NCBI RefSeq assembly: GCF_004322395.1
Contig: NZ_SCTW01000008.1
Coordinates: forward strand, 1 to 64,000
Origin: Methylobacter sp.
GTDB lineage: Bacteria > Pseudomonadota > Gammaproteobacteria > Methylococcales > Methylomonadaceae
Reading direction: 5' to 3'
Length of the DNA stretch: 64,000 nt
The notes beneath the pieces are model-generated. The model saw nothing but the letters and a program-made list of their open reading frames with translations. It was not told the origin of the DNA and ran no database searches. Made by a program: the position numbers and the translations under genes. How positions within the stretch are numbered: position 1 is the first letter of the stretch; every line of letters begins with the position of its first letter. Shown here in pieces: positions 1 to 8,810 of the stretch.

Positions 1-49
1 TTTTCCAGCATTAATTTTAAATAAGGTGTCAGGCTCATGAATGTTCCCT

Positions 50-1219
50 TTATATATTCTTGTGAAAAACGCCCATGCCGTCCTCGTCACTGCCGTCATC
101 TTTCGATTGCAGCGAAAGTCCGCCGGTCGACCGGTCTTCGCCGGATGCCAACTTAATCTGCAAGCGCAACTCATTTTGAGAGTCGGCATTTCTTAAGGCC
201 TCTTCATAATCTATTTTGCCCGCCTGATAAAGTTCCAATAAGGCTTGATCAAAGGTTTGCATACCTAACTCACGAGATTTGGCCATCAGCGGCTTGATAC
301 TGGAGGCTTCGCCTTTGGCAATATAATCTGAAATCAACGGTGTATTTAATAAAATCTCAATAGCTGCACAACGTCCGCCATCCACAGTTTTAACCAGACG
401 CTGAGAAATAATGGCGCGTAAATTGACCGAAATATCCTGCATCAATTTTGTCTGAGCCTCCATGGGGAAAAAACCCAAAATCCGGTCGATTGCTTGATTC
501 GCATTGTTTGCATGCAAAGTAGCCAACGCTAAATGGCCGGTCTGGGAAAACTCCAGTCCATAATCCATAATCTCGGCGCTACGAATTTCGCCCAACACGA
601 TAACATCAGGGGCTTGCCGTAAAGTGTTGTGTAGCCCTGCCTCCCAGCTCTTGGTATCGACACCGACTTCTCGTTGCATGACAATGCAATTTTTATGAGC
701 ATGCACATATTCAATGGGATCTTCCAGAGTGATAATATGCCCGTAACTGTTCGCATTACGGTGGTCGATCATTGCCGCCATAGACGTTGATTTACCTGAA
801 CCTGTACCGCCGACCATGATAATCAGGCCATTTTTGTTCATCATCACGTCTTTTAAAATAGGCGGCAGACCCAGCTTATCAAAATTGGGTATTTCTGCGG
901 CAATTACCCGGATAACTAAACCCTGGCAACCTTGCTGAACATAGGCATTGACCCGGAACCGGCATAAGCCTGCAGGCGAAATAGCAAAATTGCATTCTTG
1001 AGTTTCTTCAAACTCCTTGAGCTGCTTATCATTCATAATGCATTGCGTCAGGGCCTTGGAATCATTAGCTGATAATGCTTGCTGCGAAACCGGCGACATC
1101 TTGCCTTTGACTTTTATTGCAGGTGGAAAACCAGCGGTAATAAATAAATCAGACCCTTCTTTATGTAACATAAGTTTGAGTAACTTAATCATAAAGTCCA
1201 TCGCTTCTTTTCTTTCCAT
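50..1219 (-). CDS. pilU: Type IV pilus retraction ATPase PilU
   Basis: This is a cytoplasmic hexameric ATPase of the GspE/PilT superfamily that assists PilT in pilus retraction. The 389-residue protein has Walker A GGTGSGKST at residues 137-145, an Asp box around ITLEDPIEY (163-171), Walker B VIVLGEIR (about 206-213) and a His box ATLHANN (233-239). The opening GSDLFITAG (22-30) and the C-terminal part that is longer and more acidic than PilT favour PilU over PilT. The first ATG has a GGGGGA ribosome site. A second ATG at 1201 gives an N-terminus closer to characterised PilU proteins, so the start is uncertain by six residues. PilT, its usual neighbour, is not within the window; anything beyond position 50 is outside view. 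PilU is clear at family level. Confidence 0.93.
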   Translation of the reverse strand: MERKEAMDFMIKLLKLMLHKEGSDLFITAGFPPAIKVKGKMSPVSQQALSANDSKALTQCIMNDKQLKEFEETQECNFAISPAGLCRFRVNAYVQQGCQGLVIRVIAAEIPNFDKLGLPPILKDVMMNKNGLIIMVGGTGSGKSTSMAAMIDHRNANSYGHIITLEDPIEYVHAHKNCIVMQREVGVDTKSWEAGLHNTLRQAPDVIVLGEIRSAEIMDYGLEFSQTGHLALATLHANNANQAIDRILGFFPMEAQTKLMQDISVNLRAIISQRLVKTVDGGRCAAIEILLNTPLISDYIAKGEASSIKPLMAKSRELGMQTFDQALLELYQAGKIDYEEALRNADSQNELRLQIKLASGEDRSTGGLSLQSKDDGSDEDGMGVFHKNI

Positions 1220-1660
1220 TGACTTCCCCCTGTATTAGTAGCTATATAAAGTTTTATCCGAAATGAGATAAGACTTAATTGATTATAATTTTAATTTTTA
1301 AAGTTACCTAAAAAAACACTTTCAAATTGGGTTTCCCAAATGGCATAGGAGCATAGCATAACCGGCAAGGTATTCTTGCAAAGCGCAGGAATTAATCCGG
1401 CAGCCAGTGGAAACCCAGCCATAGCCTATTTTAAATTGCGGTTACTCTTACTTTTTTTAATACTCCTGAATTGTCAGTCAAAAGCCAACATTCCGAAGAT
1501 AGACTAATAACTCGTTTACTGGTACCGTGAATACCGCATAGTATTCATTTTGTGGCGCTATGCACTAAAATGGCTACAAAAAACCTATGGCGTGCTGTGT
1601 TTTTTATGGCTGAATACTAAAACCGTTAAAATTACTTGTTTATAAAAGGACAATAGTTAG
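1220..1660. other. Intergenic region with a structured segment, no gene seen
   Basis: This spacer separates the divergent pilU and the cyclic-nucleotide-binding gene. No open frame is convincing. A foldable segment lies at 1329-1416: GGGTTTCC (1329-1336) can pair with GGAAACCC (1409-1416), enclosing a small hairpin GCAAG/CTTGC (1365-1379). A short inverted repeat GAATAC/GTATTC lies near 1530-1547. An AAAGGA ribosome site for the downstream gene lies at about 1645. No promoter can be assigned with confidence. Confidence 0.4.
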
Positions 1661-2647
1661 ATGTTTATAGAAGAGACTCAAGACGATTCAGATGACTGGA
1701 TGTCGGCATTATTGAGATCACCTATTTTTCAACGCCTACCACCTACCAACTTACAAAAAATCTTAATGAGTCTGGAAGCAGTCCATTTTAATAAGGGTGA
1801 AGTGATTGTCGATCAAGGTACAATGGGAGATTACTACTACTTAATAAAAAACGGCCACTGCGAGTTAACGCGTAAGCCATCGCCTAACGCAAAAGAAATT
1901 AAATTAGCCCGGATGTCTGCCGGCGATACCTTTGGCGAAGACTCGCTGCTTTCCGATGCACCCAGAAACGGATCGATTAGAGCGCTAACCGATATCTCTT
2001 TATTACGGCTTAACAAGCCACAATTTGTTTCTCTAATAAAAGAGCCGTCGCTTGCGTTTGTTAACTATACAGAGATGCAGGAGGTTGTGAAGCAGGGCGC
2101 TATATTGCTGGATGTACGCACACCTGACGAATATGAGAGCAACCATATTGATGGCAGTATTAATGAGCCTTTTTTTTCATTAAGAATGCAGCTTAAAACA
2201 TTAGATAAGGAAAAGCCTATCATTGTAGTTTGCAGTGACGGCAAAACCAGTGAGGCAGCGGTATTTTTATTGCTCAGGAATAAAATCAACGCAATGATCT
2301 TGAAAGGCGGAATGGCAGGCATTAACCCCGAGCCGAAGCATGATGCCACCCCCTCCGGTACAACTGATGATATTGAGGTTGTTCTTGATCGTCCCGAAAT
2401 GATTCATCAGGAATGTGCAGTAAAACAACCCGATAATAACGTCAGTGCCTCCAACAACGCTCAGGACGAACACATAAGATTGCTTCAATTAGAAATTGAG
2501 GCACTTAAAATGACAAACCAGCAGCTCAATGATAAGTGCATGAAACTGGAGTTTGACAAGCAAAATGCCGAAAAACAAGCCCGGTTAATGCATAAACAAT
2601 TGGAAAAATTAACCCAGGTGTTGGATAAACTTAAAGCAGGGGAATAA
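1661..2647 (+). CDS. Cyclic nucleotide-binding domain / rhodanese-like domain protein with coiled-coil tail
   Basis: This is a 328-residue soluble protein with three parts. Residues about 18-128 form a cNMP-binding beta-roll with the phosphate cassette signature FGEDSLLSDAPRNGS (91-105, Arg102). Residues about 135-222 form a rhodanese-like domain with LLDVRTPDEYESNHIDG and the loop cysteine Cys191 in VVCSDGKTSEAA. Residues about 265-328 are predicted coiled coil rich in Glu, Lys and Gln. There is no HTH, so it is not a CRP-type transcription factor. The combination suggests a nucleotide-gated sulfurtransferase or a signalling scaffold; that role is inferred. Genes on both sides are in separate units: pilU is divergent and msrA lies 104 bp downstream on the same strand. 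Domain assignments are secure; function is not. Confidence 0.85.
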   Translation: MFIEETQDDSDDWMSALLRSPIFQRLPPTNLQKILMSLEAVHFNKGEVIVDQGTMGDYYYLIKNGHCELTRKPSPNAKEIKLARMSAGDTFGEDSLLSDAPRNGSIRALTDISLLRLNKPQFVSLIKEPSLAFVNYTEMQEVVKQGAILLDVRTPDEYESNHIDGSINEPFFSLRMQLKTLDKEKPIIVVCSDGKTSEAAVFLLLRNKINAMILKGGMAGINPEPKHDATPSGTTDDIEVVLDRPEMIHQECAVKQPDNNVSASNNAQDEHIRLLQLEIEALKMTNQQLNDKCMKLEFDKQNAEKQARLMHKQLEKLTQVLDKLKAGE

Positions 2648-2751
2648 CTTGCATAAAAACTGCCCTCGAGCTACCGCCTTCAGCTTATAATCAACCTTTA
2701 GGATTAAGAAAACACCACACAGCCTTGTATGACGACATCGAAAAATAAACA

Positions 2752-3378
2752 ATGATGAAGAGCGCTAACCTTATACTCAGATTAATGTTGCTTGGCATTC
2801 TTGGGCTTGGGATGGGAACTACAGTTGCGGCCTCGGACCGAACTTACATGAACAAAGCAACTTTCGCCGGCGGCTGTTTTTGGTGTATGGTGTCGGCCTT
2901 CGATAATTTACCTGGAGTAGTTGAAGTTATTTCCGGCTACACAGGCGGGCATACGAAAAATCCGACTTACGAAGAAGTCTCAGCAGAGGAAACAGGCCAC
3001 GCCGAAGCCGTGCAAATATTCTACGATCCAGCTAAAATCAGTTATGCACAATTGCTGGATGTCTTTTGGCACAACATTGACCCTACCGTGAGTGATCGTC
3101 AATTCTGCGATGTCGGTTCCTCGTACCGTGCAGAGATTTTTTACCATGACGAAGAGCAGCAGCGCTTAGCCGAACAATCAAAGGCCGAACTGACGCTATC
3201 CAAACCGTTCAAGGAACCTATCGTCACCAAAATCACAGCCGCTTCTGTATTTTATCCAGCAGAAGAATATCACCAACATTACTATCTAAAAAATCCGGTG
3301 CGTTACAAGTTTTACTATTACAGCTGCGGCAGGGCTCAACGTTTAGAAGAACTATGGGGGGATACGCTCGAACACTAA
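2752..3378 (+). CDS. msrA: Peptide-methionine (S)-S-oxide reductase, exported
   Basis: MsrA reduces the S epimer of methionine sulfoxide in oxidised proteins. The 208-residue protein carries a hydrophobic N-terminal signal (residues 1-27, VAA-S cleavage likely), so it should act in the periplasm. The catalytic motif GGCFWC holds Cys42. Other family blocks are GYTGGHTKNPTYEEV, TGHAEAV, the DRQFCDVGSSYR block, and a C-terminal YYYSCGRAQ segment that supplies a resolving cysteine. There is no fused MsrB and no msrB neighbour. The start has only a weak ribosome site; the second Met codon directly after it is equally possible. It is probably transcribed alone, since the next gene is convergent. 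Confidence 0.93.
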   Translation: MMKSANLILRLMLLGILGLGMGTTVAASDRTYMNKATFAGGCFWCMVSAFDNLPGVVEVISGYTGGHTKNPTYEEVSAEETGHAEAVQIFYDPAKISYAQLLDVFWHNIDPTVSDRQFCDVGSSYRAEIFYHDEEQQRLAEQSKAELTLSKPFKEPIVTKITAASVFYPAEEYHQHYYLKNPVRYKFYYYSCGRAQRLEELWGDTLEH

Positions 3379-3405
3379 GCGCTTAAAGACCAAGCCGCTC
3401 TCTAG

Positions 3406-4470
3406 TTAATCTGTTCCCCAAAACAATAGACGATTCTGGTTTTTGACATCTAACGCATTGCTTATGCTTCCAGACAAATCCCGCCATTTCTGTTTTAGAT
3501 TATTCCTGACCTGTTCCTCGCCGTAAACCAATCTGATTATTTCACTTTTTGCTTCCAGCCAATCCCGAAGCTCATTACCTGGCCTAAAACCGCGTTTTTC
3601 AGCTTTGTAATAGGCCGCTTCAGCGATCATTACCTCAAGATTAACAGGGTGGACGGATGGACTGCTCGTAAAACCGCCTTTCACCAAACTTAACAGGTCT
3701 TGCGGAGAGCTTCCGTTAAGGCCTATTGCGGCTGGTTTCAGCTCTGCCAGAGTGCCAAACAGGCGATCCCATATTGACAAAACTGCGCCATAATTACGGT
3801 CATGTTCATGACGTTGAGTCGAATGGTGAACTCGGTGCAAATACGGCGTAATAATTACCCGGCCAAGAAATTTTTCACCTCGAAATGAGATATTAGAGTG
3901 ATGCATCATGGTGAAGGAAGTAATTATCATCTCATTCACGAATAGCAATGACCCTTTTATTCCTAAAGCGATAATCAGCATCGCCTTCATAGCGTTGATA
4001 ATTAATATTTCCAGAAAATGTATCCGAAATGCCGTAGAAACATTTAAATATGGATCATTGTGATGCACCTTGTGAAACACCCACAAGCAATCGAAGCTGT
4101 GACTGGCTTTATGCAAAACATACAGCAACAAATCGATCGCTAAAAACGAAAGAACCGGTTTCCATATCGGATTCGGGATATAGTTGAGCAGCCCATTATC
4201 AGCATATTTTTCAGCCAAAACCAGTAATGATGGAATTGACAATAACGATATCAAAACACTGTTAAATACAAACAATTCGATGTTTATTCGATAGGACTGC
4301 CGCAACTGTTTTGTGAGCAGCTTTTCTCTGGGATCGCAAAACTCAAAAATCACGAACAGGACAAAAAACAGGATCAGAACATAGGCGGCCATCCCTTCTG
4401 ACGGCATGTTTATGAGCCACATTAGATAGGATTGAAGTAGAGTAGTTAAAGATTTAAGTTCGTTTAACAT
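3406..4470 (-). CDS. Sterol desaturase / fatty acid hydroxylase family membrane protein
   Basis: This is an integral membrane di-iron oxygenase family member with about four to five hydrophobic segments in the first 200 residues. The eight-histidine signature is visible (numbered from the longer frame starting at 4476): HKASH (122-126), HKVHH (135-139), HH (192-193) and HRVHH (214-218), with a further His153. Substrate cannot be told from sequence; relatives act on sterols, carotenoids or alkyl lipids. I place the start at the ATG at 4470 because a GGAG ribosome site sits six bases before it; the upstream ATG at 4476 directly abuts that GGAG and would be poorly initiated. It converges on msrA with a short spacer and appears monocistronic. 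Confidence 0.85.
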   Translation of the reverse strand: MLNELKSLTTLLQSYLMWLINMPSEGMAAYVLILFFVLFVIFEFCDPREKLLTKQLRQSYRINIELFVFNSVLISLLSIPSLLVLAEKYADNGLLNYIPNPIWKPVLSFLAIDLLLYVLHKASHSFDCLWVFHKVHHNDPYLNVSTAFRIHFLEILIINAMKAMLIIALGIKGSLLFVNEMIITSFTMMHHSNISFRGEKFLGRVIITPYLHRVHHSTQRHEHDRNYGAVLSIWDRLFGTLAELKPAAIGLNGSSPQDLLSLVKGGFTSSPSVHPVNLEVMIAEAAYYKAEKRGFRPGNELRDWLEAKSEIIRLVYGEEQVRNNLKQKWRDLSGSISNALDVKNQNRLLFWGTD

Positions 4471-4536
4471 TGTCATCTCCTCATTACAAAACTGGCGTAA
4501 ATAATTAGAGCAAAGTTATCTTAACTAGAGATTATT

Positions 4537-4655
4537 AACTGATGTTACGCAGTTAACTGAATTTAGATCGTTTTAATATAAAGGTGCCGCTAGCGCGACG
4601 CTTAATTGAATCAGCTTCTCGCATCTGAAGGCGAGATACTTTCTTTTGCGTCGCC
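4537..4655. repeat. Dispersed repeat, copy 1 (truncated)
   Basis: This segment starts AACTGATGTTACGCA and runs to TTTGCGTCGCC. It matches 14731-14848 along its length, including the GCTAGCGCGACG block and GGCGAG..ACTTTCTTTTGCGTCGCC. In the other copy the ACTTTCTTTTG arm is followed by its complement CAAAAGAAAGT. Here the complement is missing, because a different repeat begins exactly after GCGTCGCC at 4656. Confidence 0.75.
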
Positions 4656-4702
4656 TCGGCAATAGCTCCTGCATTGCTCTACTTCCTGCGTCCATGCAGT
4701 CA
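4656..4702 (-). repeat. 47-bp dispersed element, copy 1, inside another repeat
   Basis: On the minus strand this matches the elements at 44055-44101 and 62993-63040, sharing the cores GACTGCATGGA, TAGAGCAATGCAGGAGC and TTGCCGA with a few substitutions. It carries an internal hairpin formed by CTGCAT and ATGCAG-like arms. Its position, directly after the left arm of the repeat at 4537-4655, looks like an insertion. Confidence 0.7.
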
Positions 4703-4935
4703 TAAAGCACCTACTGTTGGTGCTCTCGGCAACCGCTCCCTGCGTCGCCTAAAGCGCCTACTGTTGGTGCTCTACCTCCCTATCCGTGGGGTCGTACCTC
4801 CTGCATGACCCACAGGGATGTGGGGGCCGCGATTGTTCCATACAATCTTGCGGTATTTCCTCCATCCATGGAGGTCAATGCAGAGAAATAACTGGATCAT
4901 TTCCTGTCCATGCAATCTTAGAGGCGTTTACTTTG
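4703..4935. repeat. Mosaic of short repeat fragments
   Basis: The rest of the gap before the aldehyde dehydrogenase holds no gene. It contains two copies of an AAAGC(A/G)CCTACTGTTGGTGCTC block (from about 4703 and 4738), each with a GCACC/GGTGC-type hairpin. It also has fragments resembling the 47-bp element (GCTCTACCTCC, TACCTCCTGCATGA) and an inverted CCTCCAT/ATGGAGG pair near 4860-4872. The reverse complement of the CCTACTGTT block recurs at about 54715-54730. Confidence 0.5.
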
Positions 4936-4973
4936 GGCATTCACGTTCTATTTTTCTAAATGCCGAATAAAAT

Positions 4974-6494
4974 CTAAAAAAATCCCAGCGGATTAATATC
5001 GTAGCTGACCAGCATATTTTTAGTTTGTTGATAATGATTTAACATCATCTTGTGGGTTTCACGACCCACGCCCGATTTCTTATAGCCGCCGAAAGCCGCA
5101 TGAGCCGGATAATGGTGATAACAGTTAACCCATACGCGACCGGTCTGAATGCCCCGCCCCATACGATAAGCGCGATTCATATCATGCGTCCAAACACCCG
5201 CGCCCAAACCAAACTGAGTGTCGTTGGCAATTTCTAACGCTTCGGCCTCATCTTTAAATGTGGTGACCGATATGACCGGACCGAAAATCTCTTCCTGAAA
5301 AATACGCATCTTATTGCCGCCTTTCATGATCGTCGGTTCGATATAGTAACCTTCAGAGAACCCGCCGCCTAAAGACTCGGCCTTGCCCCCGATTAAAACT
5401 TCAGCACCCTCGTCTTTACCAATTTGCAGATAACCCAGAATCTTATCAAACTGTTGTTTAGAGGCTTGCGCGCCGACCATTGTCTCGGTATCCAGCGGAT
5501 TGCCGCGTTTAATCTGCTTAGCACGTGCAATAACTTTAGCGATAAAAGCATCATAGATGGATTCTTGAACCAACAGCCGCGACGGACAGGTACAAACCTC
5601 GCCCTGATTGAAGAATGCCAGCACCGCCCCTTCTATGCATTTGCTGACAAAATCATCTTCTTGATTTAATACGTCTTCAAAAAAGATATTCGGTGATTTT
5701 CCGCCCAGCTCAACGGTTGACGGAATGATGTTCTCTGCCGCGCATTTTAAAATATGCGAACCGACAGGAGTTGAGCCGGTAAAGGCTATTTTTGCAATCC
5801 GCGTGCTGGTCGCCAACGCTTGGCCCGCTTCCGCACCAAAACCATTAACAATATTAACTACGCCTGCGGGCAGTAAATCGCCGATTAATTCCATCAGTAC
5901 CAAAATAGACGCGGGAGTTTGTTCAGCCGGCTTCATGACCACGCAATTGCCTGCGGCCAACGCCGGAGCTAATTTCCAACAGGCCATCAGCAGCGGAAAG
6001 TTCCACGGAATGATCTGCCCGACCACACCCAATGGTTCGTGAAAGTGATAAGCGACGGTATTTTTGTCGATTTCACCGATTGAGCCTTCCTGAGCGCGAA
6101 TGCATCCGGCGAAGTAACGAAAATGATCGACGCACAGCGGAATATCCGCTGCCAACGTTTCGCGCACTGCTTTGCCGTTATCCCAGGTTTCGGCAACAGC
6201 CAACGTTTCAAGATTCGCTTCAATCCGTTCGGCTATCTTTAATAATATATTTGATCGTTCAGTGACCGAGGTTTCTCCCCAAGCCGCTTTGGCAGAATGA
6301 GCCGCATCTAGGGCCAGCTCAATATCTTCGGCACTGGAGCGCGGTATTTCACAGAAAACCTTGCCGTTAATCGGGCTTGAGTTTTCAAAGTACTGACCTT
6401 TGACTGGATCGACCCAACCGCCGCCGATGAAATTTTGATAACGGGATTTAAAGTTAACTTTACTGCCTGACTGGTTTGGTTCGCTATAAAGCAT
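4974..6494 (-). CDS. NAD(P)-dependent aldehyde dehydrogenase, AldB/ExaC-like
   Basis: This enzyme oxidises aldehydes, probably short-chain ones such as acetaldehyde, to the carboxylic acid. It has the full-length ALDH fold (506 residues). Visible motifs are the cofactor-site block [28 protein letters not shown], the general base Glu in VELGGKSPN, and the catalytic cysteine in [12 protein letters not shown]. That CTC version is typical of the AldB/ExaC acetaldehyde dehydrogenase group. I choose the ATG at 6494 rather than the in-frame GTG at 6503, because an AGGTGA ribosome site lies at the right spacing for the ATG and overlaps the GTG. It appears monocistronic; the next gene upstream on this strand ends at 6603 and the stretch before it shows no terminator. 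Physiological substrate is inferred. Confidence 0.9.
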   Translation of the reverse strand: MLYSEPNQSGSKVNFKSRYQNFIGGGWVDPVKGQYFENSSPINGKVFCEIPRSSAEDIELALDAAHSAKAAWGETSVTERSNILLKIAERIEANLETLAVAETWDNGKAVRETLAADIPLCVDHFRYFAGCIRAQEGSIGEIDKNTVAYHFHEPLGVVGQIIPWNFPLLMACWKLAPALAAGNCVVMKPAEQTPASILVLMELIGDLLPAGVVNIVNGFGAEAGQALATSTRIAKIAFTGSTPVGSHILKCAAENIIPSTVELGGKSPNIFFEDVLNQEDDFVSKCIEGAVLAFFNQGEVCTCPSRLLVQESIYDAFIAKVIARAKQIKRGNPLDTETMVGAQASKQQFDKILGYLQIGKDEGAEVLIGGKAESLGGGFSEGYYIEPTIMKGGNKMRIFQEEIFGPVISVTTFKDEAEALEIANDTQFGLGAGVWTHDMNRAYRMGRGIQTGRVWVNCYHHYPAHAAFGGYKKSGVGRETHKMMLNHYQQTKNMLVSYDINPLGFF

Positions 6495-6602
6495 GGCTTT
6501 CACCTAAATATGGATGTGGAGGTGATTGATTCTATCATTGTTACCCTATGTCGAATAACCTTACTTGTTATTACATCACGACGATATAAAAATCATAGGC
6601 CA

Positions 6603-7028
6603 TCATAAAACTTGACCCGATAATATGATGATGACTGCGTAACGCATGGCTTTGCCAAATCCCACCAGAACTACAAAGATACCCAGATTTACTTTCATGA
6701 CGCCGGCGATAAATGTTAAGGCATCTCCGCCAACCGGCAACCAAGCCAATAATAATGACCAAACGCCGAAATGCTGGTACCAGCGCTGGTAACGATGCAA
6801 CTTTGAGGATGGGAATGGAAACCAGCGTCTATGTTCAAAATGCACTAGATAACGGCCTAACAGCCAGTTGACGACAGCGCCTAAAGTATTGCCTGTCGAT
6901 GCAAACAACCAAAGCAGCCAAGGATCATAGCCCGCAGCCAACAAACCGACCAGCGCCACTTCCGAATAAAACGGAATCAACGTAGCGGCCAAAAAGCTCA
7001 CTCCAAATAAACTCAAATAAGCGGTCAT
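6603..7028 (-). CDS. YqaA/DedA-like small membrane protein
   Basis: A 141-residue integral membrane protein with roughly four hydrophobic stretches. The order FYSEVALVGLLAAGYDPWLLWLFA.., TGNTLGAVVNWLLGR and WLPVGGDALTFIAGVM.. matches the YqaA branch of the SNARE-associated/DedA superfamily, whose better known members move lipid carriers across the membrane. It is the last gene of a three-gene operon: its ATG overlaps the stop of the amidotransferase gene by four bases, so translation is probably coupled. Its presence beside an amidoligase suggests it handles a membrane-linked product or precursor, but that link is only contextual. Confidence 0.82.
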   Translation of the reverse strand: MTAYLSLFGVSFLAATLIPFYSEVALVGLLAAGYDPWLLWLFASTGNTLGAVVNWLLGRYLVHFEHRRWFPFPSSKLHRYQRWYQHFGVWSLLLAWLPVGGDALTFIAGVMKVNLGIFVVLVGFGKAMRYAVIIILSGQVL

Positions 7029-7708
7029 ATTACCTGCCGTGCGGATTGAACCAGCGCGCGAAAAAGATTACGTTGATACGATATATAAAGTAAATATTCA
7101 GGATGCCATTGAACCCCGATCAAGAATAATCGCGACGGGTCTTCTACCGCCTGCACAATATTATCCAAATCGCGGCCGGCAATTCTTAAGCCGCTACCCA
7201 ACTGATCGATGGCTTGCGAATGAAGGCTATTAATCTTGCAACGGCTGGTTCCCAGCAGTTCCTCAAGACGGCTATCCGGTTCTACCAACAGGGTTTTCAC
7301 CGGCAATACCGTCCAGCGGTTACGTGTATAGCAGCGCAATTTACGTAGGTCCTGATGTAAATTGCCGCCCAGATAGGTGTTAAGCAGTTGTTCGCCGCGG
7401 CAGATAGCCAACATAGGTATGTCCTGTTTCAAGGCTTTTTCGATATAAACTAATTCGAACATATCCCTTTCCTTGTCATAACGTGTATTGGGCAATATCT
7501 CTGATTCATAAAGCGATGGATAAATATCATCGCCGCCGCCGATTACGATACCGTTTAATTTCTCATGCAGATGCGAGTTCTTTGGTGTGAGCCGTAAGGG
7601 TTTGCCTCCGGCCCAGATAATCGCATAACGAGTAAAATACCAGGCGCGATCCCCACCTTTATCGGGCCCTGTTACGCCGATTAAAGGCCGCGATAATGTT
7701 TCAGGCAT
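7025..7708 (-). CDS. Class I glutamine amidotransferase-like hydrolase (peptidase C26 / PuuD type)
   Basis: A 227-residue class I glutamine amidotransferase fold of the gamma-glutamyl hydrolase group. The nucleophile is Cys103 in AICRGEQLLN and the His-Glu pair is His202/Glu204 in GVQWHPEY; the GGGDDIYPSLY block is typical of PuuD-like enzymes. It lies inside an operon: its start overlaps the end of the amidoligase gene by 28 bases and its stop overlaps the YqaA-like start by 4. In comparative studies of amidoligases this pairing with a GATase is recurrent. It suggests either ammonia supply or reversal of a gamma-glutamyl type bond made by the partner. Biochemical substrate is unknown. Confidence 0.85.
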   Translation of the reverse strand: MPETLSRPLIGVTGPDKGGDRAWYFTRYAIIWAGGKPLRLTPKNSHLHEKLNGIVIGGGDDIYPSLYESEILPNTRYDKERDMFELVYIEKALKQDIPMLAICRGEQLLNTYLGGNLHQDLRKLRCYTRNRWTVLPVKTLLVEPDSRLEELLGTSRCKINSLHSQAIDQLGSGLRIAGRDLDNIVQAVEDPSRLFLIGVQWHPEYLLYISYQRNLFRALVQSARQVI

Positions 7709-8685
7709 ATTTCAGCCGTCTCCGTCCAATCCTGAAACAGTTCGGATAAAGACCTGTTCAGGAAACTCATATACGCCAAGCATATTGCATTCAAGCATTC
7801 GGGATTACAGGCCAGCCTTTCGACCATTAGCCAGTTATGCCAATCGATATCAATATTCCAGCCGGGCTGATCAATTAGGCAGTTGGGTAACCGGTAATGC
7901 AAAGTGGGGCGGGCGTGAACACGATCATCGTTAATAACCGACAGCGTCCTGCTTTTATCGAGATAGGCAAATAACGGCAGCATATCCAGAGCCCGGTTGC
8001 GGGTAGGATTAGCTATCAGGTAATCATCAATTAACCTGTCCTGATCGGGATGGTAATCCAAATCAATCACCTGCCGGATATAGTCACTTGGAAACGGGGA
8101 AATATAACCGGTCATCGAGCGGGTCAAATCGATATTGCTACGTTGAACCAACCAATCATAAAGACAAAGAAAAGCTTTTAAATAAGAAACGATTGTTTCA
8201 GGATCCAGGCTAGGCAATTCCGGATTGAAATGCAGGCCAAAAGCATACAATGCCCCCATCTCTGTGCCTTGCGCGCCCGATTGCCGTAATCGCCGAATCA
8301 ATAGCTCCAGTTCGCCGAGACGATCCATAGGAATTGGCGGCGAGACAACTTCAAAAGGCACCAGTTGCTCGGCCGCCATACGCAAAATCACCTCGGACCA
8401 TTCATCAAGCTGGGCTAGGAAATCCTCAGGATTCTGCTTGTAACGGCCTTTTTCCTTCAGATATTGAAAATCCAGTTCAACTTTAAAATCGCCCAAACTC
8501 GTGTTCGTAATCGTACTTTCATAAGCAGTGTTTACTATGATGGTACCCCCGAACTGTTCGTGAATCAGCAGGGCAATGTTTTCGAGAGTCAGCCCGGAAA
8601 ATTCAAGCTCTACGCCTACACGCCTCATTTCCCCTGATGTTTTGATGCTGATCGGCGGAAGAAGGAAATTGGAAGTCTGATGCAT
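7681..8685 (-). CDS. Putative amidoligase (Amidoligase_2 family)
   Basis: A 334-residue protein matching the ATP-dependent COOH-NH2 ligase family related to glutamine synthetase and gamma-glutamylcysteine synthetase. The N-terminal strand RRVGVELEFSGL with paired glutamates is the usual metal/ATP-binding start. Further blocks are KVELDFQYL, FEVVSPPIPM, MGALYAFGLHFNPEL and a C-terminal region rich in Trp and His. It heads a tightly overlapping operon with a class I amidotransferase and a YqaA-like membrane protein. An AAGG ribosome site precedes the ATG. The family is thought to form amide bonds in small molecules or to modify peptides; the substrate here cannot be predicted. I am fairly sure of the family from the motif and the partner gene, less so of function. 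Confidence 0.8.
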   Translation of the reverse strand: MHQTSNFLLPPISIKTSGEMRRVGVELEFSGLTLENIALLIHEQFGGTIIVNTAYESTITNTSLGDFKVELDFQYLKEKGRYKQNPEDFLAQLDEWSEVILRMAAEQLVPFEVVSPPIPMDRLGELELLIRRLRQSGAQGTEMGALYAFGLHFNPELPSLDPETIVSYLKAFLCLYDWLVQRSNIDLTRSMTGYISPFPSDYIRQVIDLDYHPDQDRLIDDYLIANPTRNRALDMLPLFAYLDKSRTLSVINDDRVHARPTLHYRLPNCLIDQPGWNIDIDWHNWLMVERLACNPECLNAICLAYMSFLNRSLSELFQDWTETAEICLKHYRGL

Positions 8686-8810
8686 AGCTGCCTTTTTTTA
8701 ATGGCTATTGATGGAACGGAAACCGAAATGCGCCAATCTTAATCGCCGAAAGAGCAGCTCATTATCTCCTGAGCTTAATAAAGATCAATAAGTCTAAATA
8801 CTTAAGATGA

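Noticed and set aside
1350-1420. c-di-GMP-I riboswitch
   Set aside because: Only fragments of the consensus are present and the first hairpin and tetraloop do not fit.
6495-6503. GTG start for the aldehyde dehydrogenase
   Set aside because: It overlaps the ribosome site that fits the ATG at 6494.
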